Shown here one piece after another: positions 1 through 9,905 of a DNA stretch of 64,000 bases. Below the pieces are notes generated by a model, which had not been told where the DNA came from, searched no databases, and saw only the letters and a program-made list of their open reading frames with translations. The position numbers were made by a program, and so were the translations under genes. The stretch is from Lepidurus packardi (taxonomy: Eukaryota; Arthropoda; Branchiopoda; Notostraca; Triopsidae): contig JAKZAN010000006.1 in the NCBI GenBank assembly GCA_023053545.1, forward strand, positions 11,291,412 through 11,355,411, read 5' to 3'. How positions within the stretch are numbered: the first letter of the stretch is position 1; each line of letters begins with the position of its first letter.

Positions 1-312
1 TACTAGAGACATAGATACGGGTAAGCTCTCCGTTACATCAGTATCTCGCCGTATCTCCAGAGGAATGCCCCAACTACCTTTATCAGTGCTCGCGCCCATA
101 CGCGCCTCACTAGGGGAGGTGATTTCCCGTTGTTCCTTTATCGCGCATACCACGGTGTTAAGCTCGCTAGCTACATCCTGAATCTGCCTAACGAAGGTCA
201 GGGCCTCCTCACAAACGGTATCGCGTGCAAATTCCTCGTGGCGTATCTCAGCTTGCCCTGCGGGGGTTTCCCGTGGGGCACTCATGCCAGTAGTATAGGT
301 ACCACCCATACT
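1..312 (-). pseudogene. 5' fragment of retroelement ORF (mirror copy)
   Basis: This is the reverse complement of 17389-17700, the first ~104 codons of the long gag/pol-like ORF that starts at 17389. On this side the ORF runs off the window edge. It shows that the inverted repeat is not limited to the DNA-virus-like element but includes adjoining retroelement coding sequence. No domain is recognisable in this N-terminal part; it may be gag-derived. Confidence 0.6.
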
Positions 313-360
313 ACTGCCACCTCCATTACTGCTGCACCAATAGGAAGCCTCCATTTCTCC

Positions 361-400
361 CAAGCCCCGCCCCTTTTATGGCTGCACCAATAGGATGCCT
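361..400 (-). promoter_or_regulatory. CCAAT/TATA/GC-box promoter, left copy
   Basis: On the minus strand there are an ATTGG CCAAT box, CATAAAAGG TATA-like box and a GGGGCGGGGC GC box within 40 bases, about 60-70 bases upstream of the ORF fragment start. It is the mirror of 17303-17334. The function is inferred from motif layout only. Confidence 0.5.
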
Positions 401-548
401 TCATTTCTCCCCTAGTCCCCGCCCTGACGCCTGCGCAGTATGGTTTGACAACACCTAGTTTCTAGCGTTTCCGCCACTTTCACGATGGCGCTGTCCTCAC
501 AATTGAGCAGCTCTCGTGTCGACAACAGTGTCCTCCGCAAACAAACTT

Positions 549-907
549 AATTACCATTAAAGTTAAAGACACTTTTTCGGACTCGACATTAAAGTTAAAG
601 ACACTTTTTCAGGATTACCATTAAAGTTAAAGACACTTTTTCAGATTCGATATTAAAGTTAAGGACACTTTTTCGAGAATAGACATTAAAGTTAAAGACA
701 CTTTTTCAGAATCAACATTAAAGTTAAGGACACTTTTTCGAGAATAGACATTAAAGTTAAAGACACTTTTCGAGATTCATCATTTAAGTTAAAGACACTT
801 TTTTCACAAAATACACACACATTTAAGTAAAGACACTTTTTCCAAAATAGACATTAAAGTTAATGACACTTTTTCGGAGATAGACATTTAAGTTAAAGAC
901 ACTTTTT
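549..907. repeat. 31-bp iteron-like tandem repeat, left arm
   Basis: About 11 imperfect copies of a 30-32 bp unit built on ATTAAAGTTAAAGACACTTT followed by a T run. The variable spacer is mostly 6-9 bases. The mirror array lies at 16793-17150 and three further units at about 14190-14285. Location near both ends of the viral element suggests an origin, packaging or transcription-control role, which is inference. Confidence 0.85.
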
Positions 908-959
908 GTAAGTTTAACCTTCGAAATGTATTTTCTTTCAACAAATACAATTACAAATT

Positions 960-1390
960 CATTCAAAATAATGGTTGGTGGTTTCACTACACTGTAAGAT
1001 TTTTTGGAGAGTGTGCCATCATGCTCATCAGGCTATCAACTGTTGCACACACACTGATAACACCAACTCACCAACTCTTGCGTTTGCACAGCCCCTCTGG
1101 CTAGGGTGCTTGTCAGCTCACACTCCCCTCAAGCTCCTGTGTTGGCCAATCCTCACTCTTCCATCGGTATGATTCCTCAGATGAGCGCGCTTGACAACCC
1201 CCTCTTTGACATCTGTGCAACCCTTAGACTGAACAGTTTCAAAATCCCCAATTCTCGCAACCACACACCCACACACACATTCCAACCAGGGTGTTTGACA
1301 AACTCAAGGCTATCACCAGCACGTCTCCCATTTATGAAACCAGTGGAACCAACACAGATCAACACGATGGTTCAATAAACTCTGCTAGAG
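960..1390. repeat. Degenerate intergenic repeat with CCAAT-like boxes
   Basis: This stretch is the mirror of about 16310-16740. It shares elements with 12500-12850 and 13962-14110: the GATGGCACACTCTCC block, the CGCAAGAGTTGG block, and GATTGG-type boxes next to CAACA. It has no convincing gene. It is probably a regulatory or non-coding module dispersed through the viral element. Confidence 0.55.
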
Positions 1391-1397
1391 CATAAGA

Positions 1398-1841
1398 ATG
1401 GCTGAAGACTTGGCTGTAGTCTATTTGAGATTAGTCGACAACAGCCCTGTGGAGTTAACCACATGTTTTATTAATTCCAAATTATCTCGAAACAATTTTT
1501 ACTACCAACATTTCACATGGGGAAATGACCATGATCAAGACTGGTCCTTTGACACGATGGGTGTTTTCTTCAACCATCTAGCCCGCTCAATCCGAAAATA
1601 TCGAGTTTTAACATGGGGCGATCCCTCGTTTGAAATTCTCTCACAAGGACTTCAACAACCCATTGAGAACTTGGCAGGATACAATTGTCCTACAGTCAAC
1701 GAAATTTTCTGTCCATTTGAACCACCCTATTGTCCTAAACATCAAACAACCCCAACTCTTTGTACGCTATTCCAAACCTACAAATTCGCTTATTGGTTAA
1801 CCCGAGATGTAGAACGAATCAATGTAAATACACGTTGTTAA
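1398..1841 (+). CDS. Uncharacterised 147-aa protein (left-arm copy)
   Basis: ATG-initiated ORF of 147 codons ending in TAA, with an identical mirror copy at 15857-16300 on the minus strand. The product is soluble-looking, rich in aromatic residues and cysteine. A C-terminal third (CPTVNEIFCPFEPPYC, then LCTLF) carries five Cys that could bind metal or form disulfides. I see no signal peptide or membrane segment. I do not recognise the family. Conservation in both arms of an otherwise repeat-rich element argues that it is a real viral gene and not a chance frame. Confidence 0.6.
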   Translation: MAEDLAVVYLRLVDNSPVELTTCFINSKLSRNNFYYQHFTWGNDHDQDWSFDTMGVFFNHLARSIRKYRVLTWGDPSFEILSQGLQQPIENLAGYNCPTVNEIFCPFEPPYCPKHQTTPTLCTLFQTYKFAYWLTRDVERINVNTRC

Positions 1842-2123
1842 ATAATTTCGAGACTTATATTTGAATGTTGCGCCGCACACATATACACACAACTTATAGA
1901 TGTCGCCTTATGCGTACAACAACAACAAACACGAGGTTAAAAGAAATCCTTTTCACAATTCATGTCGAAACGAACACTAGTTATTAGTGCTTCTGTGTTG
2001 TACAGTGCAGAATAACCCATGTTGAAACTTTGTCGCATAAGATCTGATTTTAACTTCACTCTGAGGAAAGAGTAAGCATACAAAATATCGATATACACAC
2101 AAGATTTGATCTTATATACTTAC

Positions 2124-2450
2124 TTATTTATTCGTAATATCTTTTTCGCACCCAGGTCCAGGACGCACCTGACAATCAAACGCAAAAGCTGGCTTGGAGA
2201 TCTTGGTTTTAATAAAGGTGTCTGCATGCAGATAAAGACAGCGTCCAGTTTCGTAAGACATGAACCTTATGGCACGATGCGTATAGTAACAGTTAAATAA
2301 GAAATCGCGACATCTAATATCATCGCAATGGATATCACAATATTCTCGATTAGGTCCCACTTGCATGTAAAAGTTAAAGTAACAGCCAGGTTGGTGTTTA
2401 TATTCGCGCACACCGCTAATTTTTGTTATGTAGCCTATTACTAAAGGCAT
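2124..2450 (-). CDS. Uncharacterised 108-aa protein, possible OB-like fold (left)
   Basis: The frame is open further upstream, but the first ATG gives 108 residues beginning MPLVIGYITK. A TATAAAAG box lies about 70 bases upstream. The predicted chain is short, beta-rich and Cys-rich (CDIHCDDIRC), with alternating hydrophobic strands that could form a small beta barrel. That fold guess is weak. The mirror copy at 15248-15574 is identical at the protein level. I do not recognise a family. Confidence 0.6.
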   Translation of the reverse strand: MPLVIGYITKISGVREYKHQPGCYFNFYMQVGPNREYCDIHCDDIRCRDFLFNCYYTHRAIRFMSYETGRCLYLHADTFIKTKISKPAFAFDCQVRPGPGCEKDITNK

Positions 2451-2518
2451 TTTATCATGTATGTTAAATACAAGCGAAGTAGAGCTGAAAGCTGATTTTT
2501 CCAACAGACCGTCTGCCT

Positions 2519-2526
2519 CTTTTATA
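2519..2526 (-). promoter_or_regulatory. TATA box for the 108-aa gene (left)
   Basis: TATAAAAG on the minus strand about 70 bases before the ATG at 2450, with a GATTGG box further upstream. It is mirrored exactly at 15172-15179. Confidence 0.5.
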
Positions 2527-2669
2527 CGTTTAGAGTAAAGTCAAACACCAATCGTAAGCTAGCGGGTTTGTAATGTATGCCACACCCAACGCGCAACTTC
2601 CACACATTGAAACCTTACAGTATCCAGCGCGCACACTTCAAACTTAACCTCAAACTACAACAAGCAGTC

Positions 2670-3139
2670 ATGGCTTACGGTAAGTTTTCATACCAGTTTG
2701 AATTTTATATATGTGTCTACACGTGTTTGAACATATTTTGTTTGTAGGAATCGGTCAAGGTAAAGGAAATCAAGTAACAATGAAAACCCCAGCTTTTTTA
2801 AATTTGGAGACGAATGCTGGTGGGTTATTATCTAATTTGTTATTTATAAACTAATCATTATTTGTGTTGATGTTTTTCTTTCTATTTGTAGAGCATGAAG
2901 ATCTGGATAAATGGTTAGATGCTATGTTGGTAGAATTTCCAATTCTCCAAGATTTGGACGTAACACCAAACACTCAAGCTGCCAACATCCCCGATGTCCC
3001 CAACATCCCCAATATCAACGTTATCCAAACAACCTCAGCCCTTTCACCCGCAAAGCTGGCCCAGCTAGAAACAGTTCTGTCTGTTTTAAATAAAAATACG
3101 ACAACCGTGAATATTAATGTTAACATTATAAATTTGTGA
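2670..3139 (+). CDS. Three-exon gene, 110-aa protein (left-arm copy)
   Basis: Exons 2670-2679, 2748-2819 and 2892-3139 join in frame. Intron 1 (2680-2747) starts GTAAGT and ends TTTGTAG. Intron 2 (2820-2891) starts GTGGGT and ends TTTGTAG. The product starts MAYGIGQGKG, has an acidic amphipathic middle (EHEDLDKWLD), a Pro/Asn repeat (PDVPNIPNI) and a Thr/Asn-rich end. A four-codon first exon and two small introns show expression by the host spliceosome in the nucleus. The family is unknown. The mirror copy lies at 14559-15028. Confidence 0.65.
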
Positions 3140-3195
3140 AAAAAAACAAAAAAAAACATACACATTCAACTTTAATCTGGTTATTTATTTTCATT

Positions 3196-4156
<961 letters not shown>

Positions 4157-4189
4157 ATTACCCTCAACCCACCTTAGAACGCCCCCGTT

Positions 4190-4543
4190 CTAACTTTCGT
4201 GCCACGGGCGTCGTAACTTAGCTTTGAGATTAAAATCCATAACATTCTGTGAAATCTTCAGCTTGGCTTGCTGAGATGCTTTCCTGCCTGGCCTGCGTGA
4301 CACGATTTCTTCAATTTGGTTCTCCGACACTTCTTCTGCAGGAATTTCAGTCTTCTTGACTGCTGCTCGCATGCGGACACTCAACTTAGGGACGGACAAA
4401 TTCGGAACTACTGCTTGGTTCGTTGCAGCAACAATACCAACATTACTTTCCTCGGCTGCTTCAGGTTTCTCAGTTTTCTCTTCTGAGACATCTGGAGCAG
4501 CAAGTGGTAGCTCAACCGGAAGAACCGTCTCTTCAGGATCCAA
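4190..4543 (-). pseudogene. Gypsy-1 pol/ORF C-terminal tail fragment
   Basis: An open frame of about 117 codons just before the 3' LTR. The product is acidic then basic (SRRPGRKASQQAKLK) and ends in a short basic stretch. It has no integrase core motifs. Its position suggests the tail of the polyprotein (after integrase) left behind by the internal deletion. The first ATG and the true upstream join are uncertain. Confidence 0.45.
4425..4507. repeat. 83-bp direct duplication at Gypsy-1 deletion scar
   Basis: Bases 4425-4507 recur at 4617-4699 with no visible difference. The second copy ends exactly where recognisable pol coding stops, so it marks the rearrangement that removed integrase. Confidence 0.85.
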
Positions 4544-4661
4544 AGACGATTTGCGGACGCCCGAACCAGAATCTTGGGTTTCTGGTTCCCCAAAACAAGG
4601 AAGCCGTCCCGGGACGGCAGCAACAATACCAACATTACTTTCCTCGGCTGCTTCAGGTTTC

Positions 4662-7373
4662 TCAGTTTTCTCTTCTGAGACATCTGGAGCAGCAAGTGGT
4701 CAGCATCTGGAGCACGTCGCGTTTCAGGGTCGCGGGCACACACAGCTTGAACCTCCTTACTCCGTCTTTCACTGCTACCCTGAACAACTTTCCCTCATGT
4801 AAGCTAAACTGACTGACCCGTCTTCTATCCACTGCACTTGGGTTCGTTTCTTCCAGCACTCCTATGATCTTAGACCAATACGGGTCTTTCCGTTGTTCTC
4901 CCGGCAGGTTATTAGGCAGGGCCTTCTCAGACGATACCGCGAAAACAGCGGGACCGTCCTCCTCTTCCTCATTCTCAACGGGCGATCCGACAGGGTTGCG
5001 TGACAGAACGTCCGCGTCATTGTGAATTCTACCACTACGGTACACGATACGGAAATCATGTTCCATAAGTGCCAGTGTCCACCTTGCTAGTCTCCCAACC
5101 AACTCTTTCTTTGACATGAGCCAACATAGGGCGTGATGATCCGTGACAACCCTAAAACTCTTTCCCCACACATACGGCCTAAATTTTCGGACGGCCCACA
5201 CTAAGGCGAGGCACTCTTTTTCCGTGGTAGAGTAGTTTCTCTCGCTCTGACTGAGGAGCCGGCTGGCGTAGGCAATGACTCTCTCCGTGCCCGCTTGTCT
5301 TTGGGCTAGGACCGCCCCTACGCCGAAATCACTGGCGTCCGAGTGGATTTCGAATTCTCCATCCAACTCCGGGTGTGCTAAGATGGGCGCCGATACTAAC
5401 GCCTGCTTTAGGTCGTCGAATGCCTGTTGTTGTTCCCGGCCCCATGCGAAAGGTACATTTTTCCTAGTCAATCTCGAGAGCGGTTCCGCTCTGACCGAAA
5501 AATCTCTAATAAATCTACGATAATACGAACATAAGCTCGCAAAGCTGCGAACCCCGGTTAGATTCTTCGGGGTAGGGAAATCCCGTACCGCCGCCACCTT
5601 TTGCTCGTCCGGCTGGATGCCCTCTGGGTTCACGATGTGGCCAAGAACTTTTACCGTGTCACAGCCAAAATGGCATTTACTGATTTTGAGCTTCAACCCA
5701 GCCTTTTCTAGACAGCCTAACACTCTATCAACATTTCTCAGGTGCTCTTCAAACGTTTTTGAAAAAATTACTACATCGTCCAAATAAATGAGGCAAATGT
5801 GCCACTTATAACCCGCCAAAATCACGTCCATCATTCGCTGGAATGTTGCGGGGGCATTACATAACCCGAACGGCATCTTTCGGAACTGATATAGGCCGTC
5901 GGGCGTAACAAATGCCGTCTTTTCCTTGTCCCTTTCGCTAACCCCCACCTGCCAATACCCAGACATGAGGTCCAGGGTCGAGAAGAATTTGGCTTCTTGT
6001 AAATAATCCAAGGAATCATCCGTCCGGGGCAACGGGTACACATCCTTTACTGTGATAGCGTTCAGTTTCCTATAATCTACGCAAAACCTCCAGGTTCCGT
6101 CCTTTTTTTTCACCAGAACGACGGGGGAGGCCCAAGGGCTGCTAGAACACTCAACTACCCCGGCTTCAATCATCTCCTCTACCTGACCGGCAATGATTTC
6201 CCTTTCTCGATACGCACTCCGGTATGGTGCTTGTGAAATAGGTTTGGAGTCGCCAGTATCTATTTTGTGTTGGACAACTTGTGACGTCCCCAAATCGGAC
6301 GCATTAGCGGCGAAGCATTTTCTGCGCTTGCGCAGCACGTCTAGCATTGCCTCCCTTTGGCTTTTGTCGAGCCCGTCTGCGACACAGCTTTCGAGAGTAG
6401 CATCCTGAACCTCCCTTTCTATTTCAACAGTCTTCCGTGGGACTCCCGCTTCTACATCTCCGAGGACTGTTCCCTTGCTTATCCATTGCGCCTCCTGCCC
6501 GAAGTTTGTGAGTAGTACTAAGCCTCGCTTACTTTGAAAAGTCGCTACGCTACGCCCTATGCTAATTCCTTTCTCTAGGAATAGTCTTTTCTCCGCTTCT
6601 ATCACGGCGTCTTCTATGATTAAAGGGGATTCCTTACGATTTCCTGTCTCTGCTACTCTTCGTGGCTTACGAGCAAGCAGGTTAACGGCAATCGGTACCA
6701 CTGAACGCGCCGGTACTGACCTACTTTCACTCGCCACGACTTTACAGGCTACCACAGTTCCTTCTTTCCCCCTCGGCTCGGTGTCTATTGTCATAGCCAT
6801 AAATGGATTGTCCTCCACGCCTGGGTTGCATACTCGCCCACTGTCGGCACCCGAAGGGTAAGAAAACCCGGTAGCCGCCATGTGTGTTTTATCTACGGGG
6901 TTTCTATCTGCCTCTAAGGTCTTACTAGGGCTCACAAGTCGGTAGCCATCGGGTCCGTACCGGATCGTAATCTGCCCTAATTGCTTTAGTACGTCATTCC
7001 CGATTAAGAGATCCGCTAGGCCCGTATTAAAAACCGCGGCTTCTGTCTGTAGGGCGCTCCCCGCTAGTTCGATGGTAAGCGCGGTAGACCCCCGAACCTT
7101 AGCATGCTGGCCATTGGCCACCATCAGTTCTGGCCCACCCCATGCCCCTACCTCTACTCGATTGTTTCGGACCCAGTCCTCTGATATGACACTAACTACT
7201 GCCCCAGGGTCAATAACACCAATAATTTTAACTCCATTACATTTAACCTCTTCTCTTACTAGCTGGTCACTGAGAATACTCAACTGGGGGATTTGTAGCG
7301 TCACAGCAGCCCCACCCCCTGAGGTTGCCGCACCTAGTTTTCCGACTGTGGTGTAGGTGGGCGCTGGCTCCAA
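4662..7373 (-). CDS. pol: Gypsy-1 Pol: protease, RT, RNase H (truncated)
   Basis: Open for about 900 codons, overlapping the 3' end of gag in another frame, so it is probably made by ribosomal frameshifting. The retropepsin site reads VIDPGAVVSVIS (Pro at the usual Thr/Ser position). RT has VVLVKKKDGTWRFCVDYRKLN, the FSTLDLMSGYWQV block and the LIYLDDVVIF catalytic box. RNase H shows IHSDASDFGVGAVL and STTEKECLALVWA. The coding homology ends near 4700, before the integrase zinc finger. The last ~15 residues are read from the duplicated scar. The frame has no stop in the retained domains, consistent with a young copy. Confidence 0.9.
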   Translation of the reverse strand: MEPAPTYTTVGKLGAATSGGGAAVTLQIPQLSILSDQLVREEVKCNGVKIIGVIDPGAVVSVISEDWVRNNRVEVGAWGGPELMVANGQHAKVRGSTALTIELAGSALQTEAAVFNTGLADLLIGNDVLKQLGQITIRYGPDGYRLVSPSKTLEADRNPVDKTHMAATGFSYPSGADSGRVCNPGVEDNPFMAMTIDTEPRGKEGTVVACKVVASESRSVPARSVVPIAVNLLARKPRRVAETGNRKESPLIIEDAVIEAEKRLFLEKGISIGRSVATFQSKRGLVLLTNFGQEAQWISKGTVLGDVEAGVPRKTVEIEREVQDATLESCVADGLDKSQREAMLDVLRKRRKCFAANASDLGTSQVVQHKIDTGDSKPISQAPYRSAYREREIIAGQVEEMIEAGVVECSSSPWASPVVLVKKKDGTWRFCVDYRKLNAITVKDVYPLPRTDDSLDYLQEAKFFSTLDLMSGYWQVGVSERDKEKTAFVTPDGLYQFRKMPFGLCNAPATFQRMMDVILAGYKWHICLIYLDDVVIFSKTFEEHLRNVDRVLGCLEKAGLKLKISKCHFGCDTVKVLGHIVNPEGIQPDEQKVAAVRDFPTPKNLTGVRSFASLCSYYRRFIRDFSVRAEPLSRLTRKNVPFAWGREQQQAFDDLKQALVSAPILAHPELDGEFEIHSDASDFGVGAVLAQRQAGTERVIAYASRLLSQSERNYSTTEKECLALVWAVRKFRPYVWGKSFRVVTDHHALCWLMSKKELVGRLARWTLALMEHDFRIVYRSGRIHNDADVLSRNPVGSPVENEEEEDGPAVFAVSSEKALPNNLPGEQRKDPYWSKIIGVLEETNPSAVDRRRVSQFSLHEGKLFRVAVKDGVRRFKLCVPATLKRDVLQMLTTCCSRCLRREN

Positions 7374-8719
7374 CGTGGTGGCGACCCGCCACTCCTTCCC
7401 GAGTATTCGCCGGTGTCGATGCCAGCTTGCCTAATGCTTTGCGTATGCCTTCCCAAGTTATCTCTTGTCCTTGACTCGTGTGGGCAGTAGCGGGCAATAT
7501 GCCCCGACCTTTTACAATTAAAACAAATCGGCGAACCTTCCTGTGTTCTAGTATTAGGGGTAAAAGGGTGGCCAACCTTACCTTGTAAGTTTCGAAGATC
7601 GCTCTTTAACTGTTGAAATCCTCCAACCATCACCCCAGTCAACTCGGTGATAAGCTTCCGCAGATCGTCAGTGCTCCCACTTTCCGCTGACGGTGAAAGA
7701 GCGCTGGGCGCTGCACCAGCAATCGAGACCCGCTTATCCGACTTCCTCGTAACCGAAGTCCACCACGCTTGAGATGCTCTTGCCCTCTCTTGTCCCGATT
7801 CGAGCCTTTTTGCCTCTTCGAGGAACTGTTCGCAGCTCGTAATGTCACGTTGGGCGAGTGTTTCCACTAAAGCGGGTCGTAGTCCCCGGAAGAGGTAGTC
7901 TAGCCTCGTGTCCTCCGTCATCTTGGGGTCTGCCTCGAAGCACAGTTTCACCACGTCGATGTAATATTCGTTCACTGCCTCTTCTGGTCCTTGCACCCGC
8001 ATCTGAAGTTTGGAGAGCGACCGGTATGTTTTTCCGGGCGGTGTGAAGGCCTTCTCAACAGCCGCACGCAGATCTTCCCACGTCTGGACGCCCCGCTCCT
8101 TGTGTCGGTATTCGTTCCGGTACCAATTTCGGGCCACGCCGTCAAGGCTCGAACCAAAAAATCTGGCCTTGTCTTCTTCCGTCCACTCATTATACCCCGT
8201 TGCCTCCTCATAATTTTCTATGAAGACTGTGACGTCAGCATCCAAAGAACCATCAAAACGGGGTATAGCCACCGCCTTTCGCAGTCTGCTTGGTGACGTG
8301 CGTGGAATCGCTCCGGACGCCGCCCCCGATGATGCTTGTCCTGGTTGTGCCATCTGGTTTGAGGAAGCCTCGAGGGTTTTCGAAAAACTTCCTGGGACTA
8401 CTTTTTCTACGTCACTGGTTTCCGTGTCAGAATCGTTTCCCCAGGCTGACGCCGTAAACTTCACCCGACTCGGTGTTAATTCTCCCGGGGTCTTCGCGAG
8501 GTCAAAAGACACCACACCTTCACGACTTTGCTCTTGTTCGGCCAGGTAGTCTGCGGCTGCCCTAGTTATCTCCGGAAGTCGGGAGATTTTTCTCGTTGGT
8601 AACTGTCCGGGTGGGGGTGGGTGTACGCCCCGTATACGCAAACTTTGTCTGATAACTACTGCACTACGGCTCTCGTCTTCCGTTGCGCTGGAGCTTTCAC
8701 TTTCTCTTCTCTCAATCAT
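7334..8719 (-). CDS. gag: Gypsy-1 Gag with CCHC zinc knuckle
   Basis: An ATG-initiated ORF of 461 codons starting 40 bases inside the 5' LTR. It has a disordered acidic N-terminus, a capsid-like helical region (about residues 150-290, including FRGLRPALVETLAQRDI) and one CCHC zinc knuckle, CFNCKRSGHIARYC, near residue 400. It should form the virus-like particle and bind element RNA. It is uninterrupted, and overlaps pol by about 40 bases. Confidence 0.9.
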   Translation of the reverse strand: MIERRESESSSATEDESRSAVVIRQSLRIRGVHPPPPGQLPTRKISRLPEITRAAADYLAEQEQSREGVVSFDLAKTPGELTPSRVKFTASAWGNDSDTETSDVEKVVPGSFSKTLEASSNQMAQPGQASSGAASGAIPRTSPSRLRKAVAIPRFDGSLDADVTVFIENYEEATGYNEWTEEDKARFFGSSLDGVARNWYRNEYRHKERGVQTWEDLRAAVEKAFTPPGKTYRSLSKLQMRVQGPEEAVNEYYIDVVKLCFEADPKMTEDTRLDYLFRGLRPALVETLAQRDITSCEQFLEEAKRLESGQERARASQAWWTSVTRKSDKRVSIAGAAPSALSPSAESGSTDDLRKLITELTGVMVGGFQQLKSDLRNLQGKVGHPFTPNTRTQEGSPICFNCKRSGHIARYCPHESRTRDNLGRHTQSIRQAGIDTGEYSGRSGGSPPRWSQRPPTPQSEN

Positions 8720-8738
8720 TAGGCGACCACGGTGTACG

Positions 8739-8756
8739 TTCCCGGTCGATGCACCA
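8739..8756 (-). promoter_or_regulatory. Gypsy-1 primer-binding site (tRNA-Gly-like)
   Basis: The plus strand reads TTCCCGGTCGATGCACCA three bases before the 5' LTR. It resembles a tRNA-Gly 3' end with CCA. Its complement on the element strand is the expected minus-strand primer site. The tRNA identity is from memory of tRNA-Gly ends. Confidence 0.7.
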
Positions 8757-8759
8757 AAA

Positions 8760-9043
8760 TGTCACGTTGATTTTCAACACGTGTATTGTTTCAACGCATA
8801 CAACTCTAAGGACAGGCACTCAACCACACAGACCACTCGGTACTCTCCTTCTCTGGCTCAAAACCCGGAATCCCCCTCTCTATCGTTCCCATCCCTTTTA
8901 TAACCTTCGGCATCGCTACCCCCGAACAGGTGCAACGTGGCACCGTTCAAGTCAGCGACGCCGAGGTACACAACTTGAACCGCGAGAACTGGGAAAGGGG
9001 CCCCTTTCTGCGCTATTTTTAGATCGAGTGATCTTATAGCGTT

Positions 9044-9046
<3 letters not shown>
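8760..9046 (-). repeat. Gypsy-1 5' LTR
   Basis: 287 bp, matching 3870-4156 over the full length. It lies directly beside the PBS in the minus-strand orientation, so it is the 5' LTR. Confidence 0.93.

Positions 9047-9138
<92 letters not shown>
9047..9138. repeat. (TA)n microsatellite, right of Gypsy-1
   Basis: About 90 bases of pure TA, the other half of the tract at 3674-3869 split by Gypsy-1. Confidence 0.95.
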
Positions 9139-9141
<3 letters not shown>

Positions 9142-9182
9142 CTGTTCAATACATCAAACGTGTATTGAATGTCAAAACCATA
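9139..9182. repeat. 44-bp inverted copy flanking the (TA)n tract
   Basis: This segment is the reverse complement of about 3631-3675, differing only next to the TA. The two copies bracket the TA tract, so before Gypsy-1 arrived the locus was a hairpin with a (TA)n centre. The copied segment also contains its own inverted repeat, TTCAATACA and TGTATTGAA separated by 7 bases. It duplicates the start of the Cys-rich module of the membrane-protein gene. Bases 9183-9350 hold no gene. Confidence 0.85.
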
Positions 9183-9350
9183 GAGAGGGTGACCTAGTCT
9201 CAGTTAGTTTTAATCACAATTACTATATCCCCCTTAGTCGAGGTTACATTGATACAATTCACATCTATATTAAGACAGGTACTGGTCTACCTGTTTTATT
9301 CCAAGCTGGGACAGTGTCGGCTATACTACATCTACAACGAGTTCGCTCTC

Positions 9351-9905
9351 ATGGCGCCTTTTAAGGGATGTTTATCGGTTGAATGTTATATGAAGGCGTT
9401 AAACCCACAACAGCGAGGTGGTGGAGGTGAAACTTTTTATCGAGGCAACCACCGTCAACGTGGTTATGGATTTTTCTCGCGCTACATAATACCAATTTTC
9501 CGTGGATTAGTAGCACCCTCGCTCAGACATCTAGTTAGAAACGTGGCTCGTGATGTCTCATCGGGTAAGAAATTGACAGACACCATGAAAACTCGAGGTA
9601 TGGAAAGTTTACAACAAATGGGTCAAGAAATTTTGCAACGCAACACCAACGATGCAAAAGCTCAAGTTGGACAAGGGTTCATTCAATTCTTAAACAAAAC
9701 TCCTCTTCAACGACAGCTCAGTATGTCTAGCACCACAGTTGTGAAAACACCTCGTCGTCGTCCTCGTAGAAAATTAGCGGGTGCTGTGGCACCTTATCAA
9801 ACAGGTAGCGGACGTAAACGTAAATCTTCAGCAGTCAAACGTAAAAAACCTCGTGTCAAGAAGCGCTCAATTAAACGAAAAACAGCCGCCGATATATTCG
9901 GTTAG
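9351..9905 (+). CDS. Basic core/minor capsid protein (adenovirus pX/pVI-like)
   Basis: The frame is open from about 9249, but the first ATGs are 9351 and 9390; either gives about 172-185 residues. A Gly-rich start (RGGGG) leads to an amphipathic segment (FRGLVAPSLRHLVRNVARD, then DTMKTRGMESLQQMG) and a strongly basic C-terminus with several RKRK-type clusters ending KTAADIFG. This layout is typical of the DNA-binding or membrane-active minor virion protein encoded next to the hexon-like gene in Polintons and adintoviruses. The stop TAG is immediately followed by the ATG of the capsid gene. Confidence 0.65.
   Translation: MAPFKGCLSVECYMKALNPQQRGGGGETFYRGNHRQRGYGFFSRYIIPIFRGLVAPSLRHLVRNVARDVSSGKKLTDTMKTRGMESLQQMGQEILQRNTNDAKAQVGQGFIQFLNKTPLQRQLSMSSTTVVKTPRRRPRRKLAGAVAPYQTGSGRKRKSSAVKRKKPRVKKRSIKRKTAADIFG

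Noticed and set aside
549-907. CRISPR array
   Set aside because: Spacers are 6-15 bases, repeats vary and the context is eukaryotic; it is a tandem repeat.
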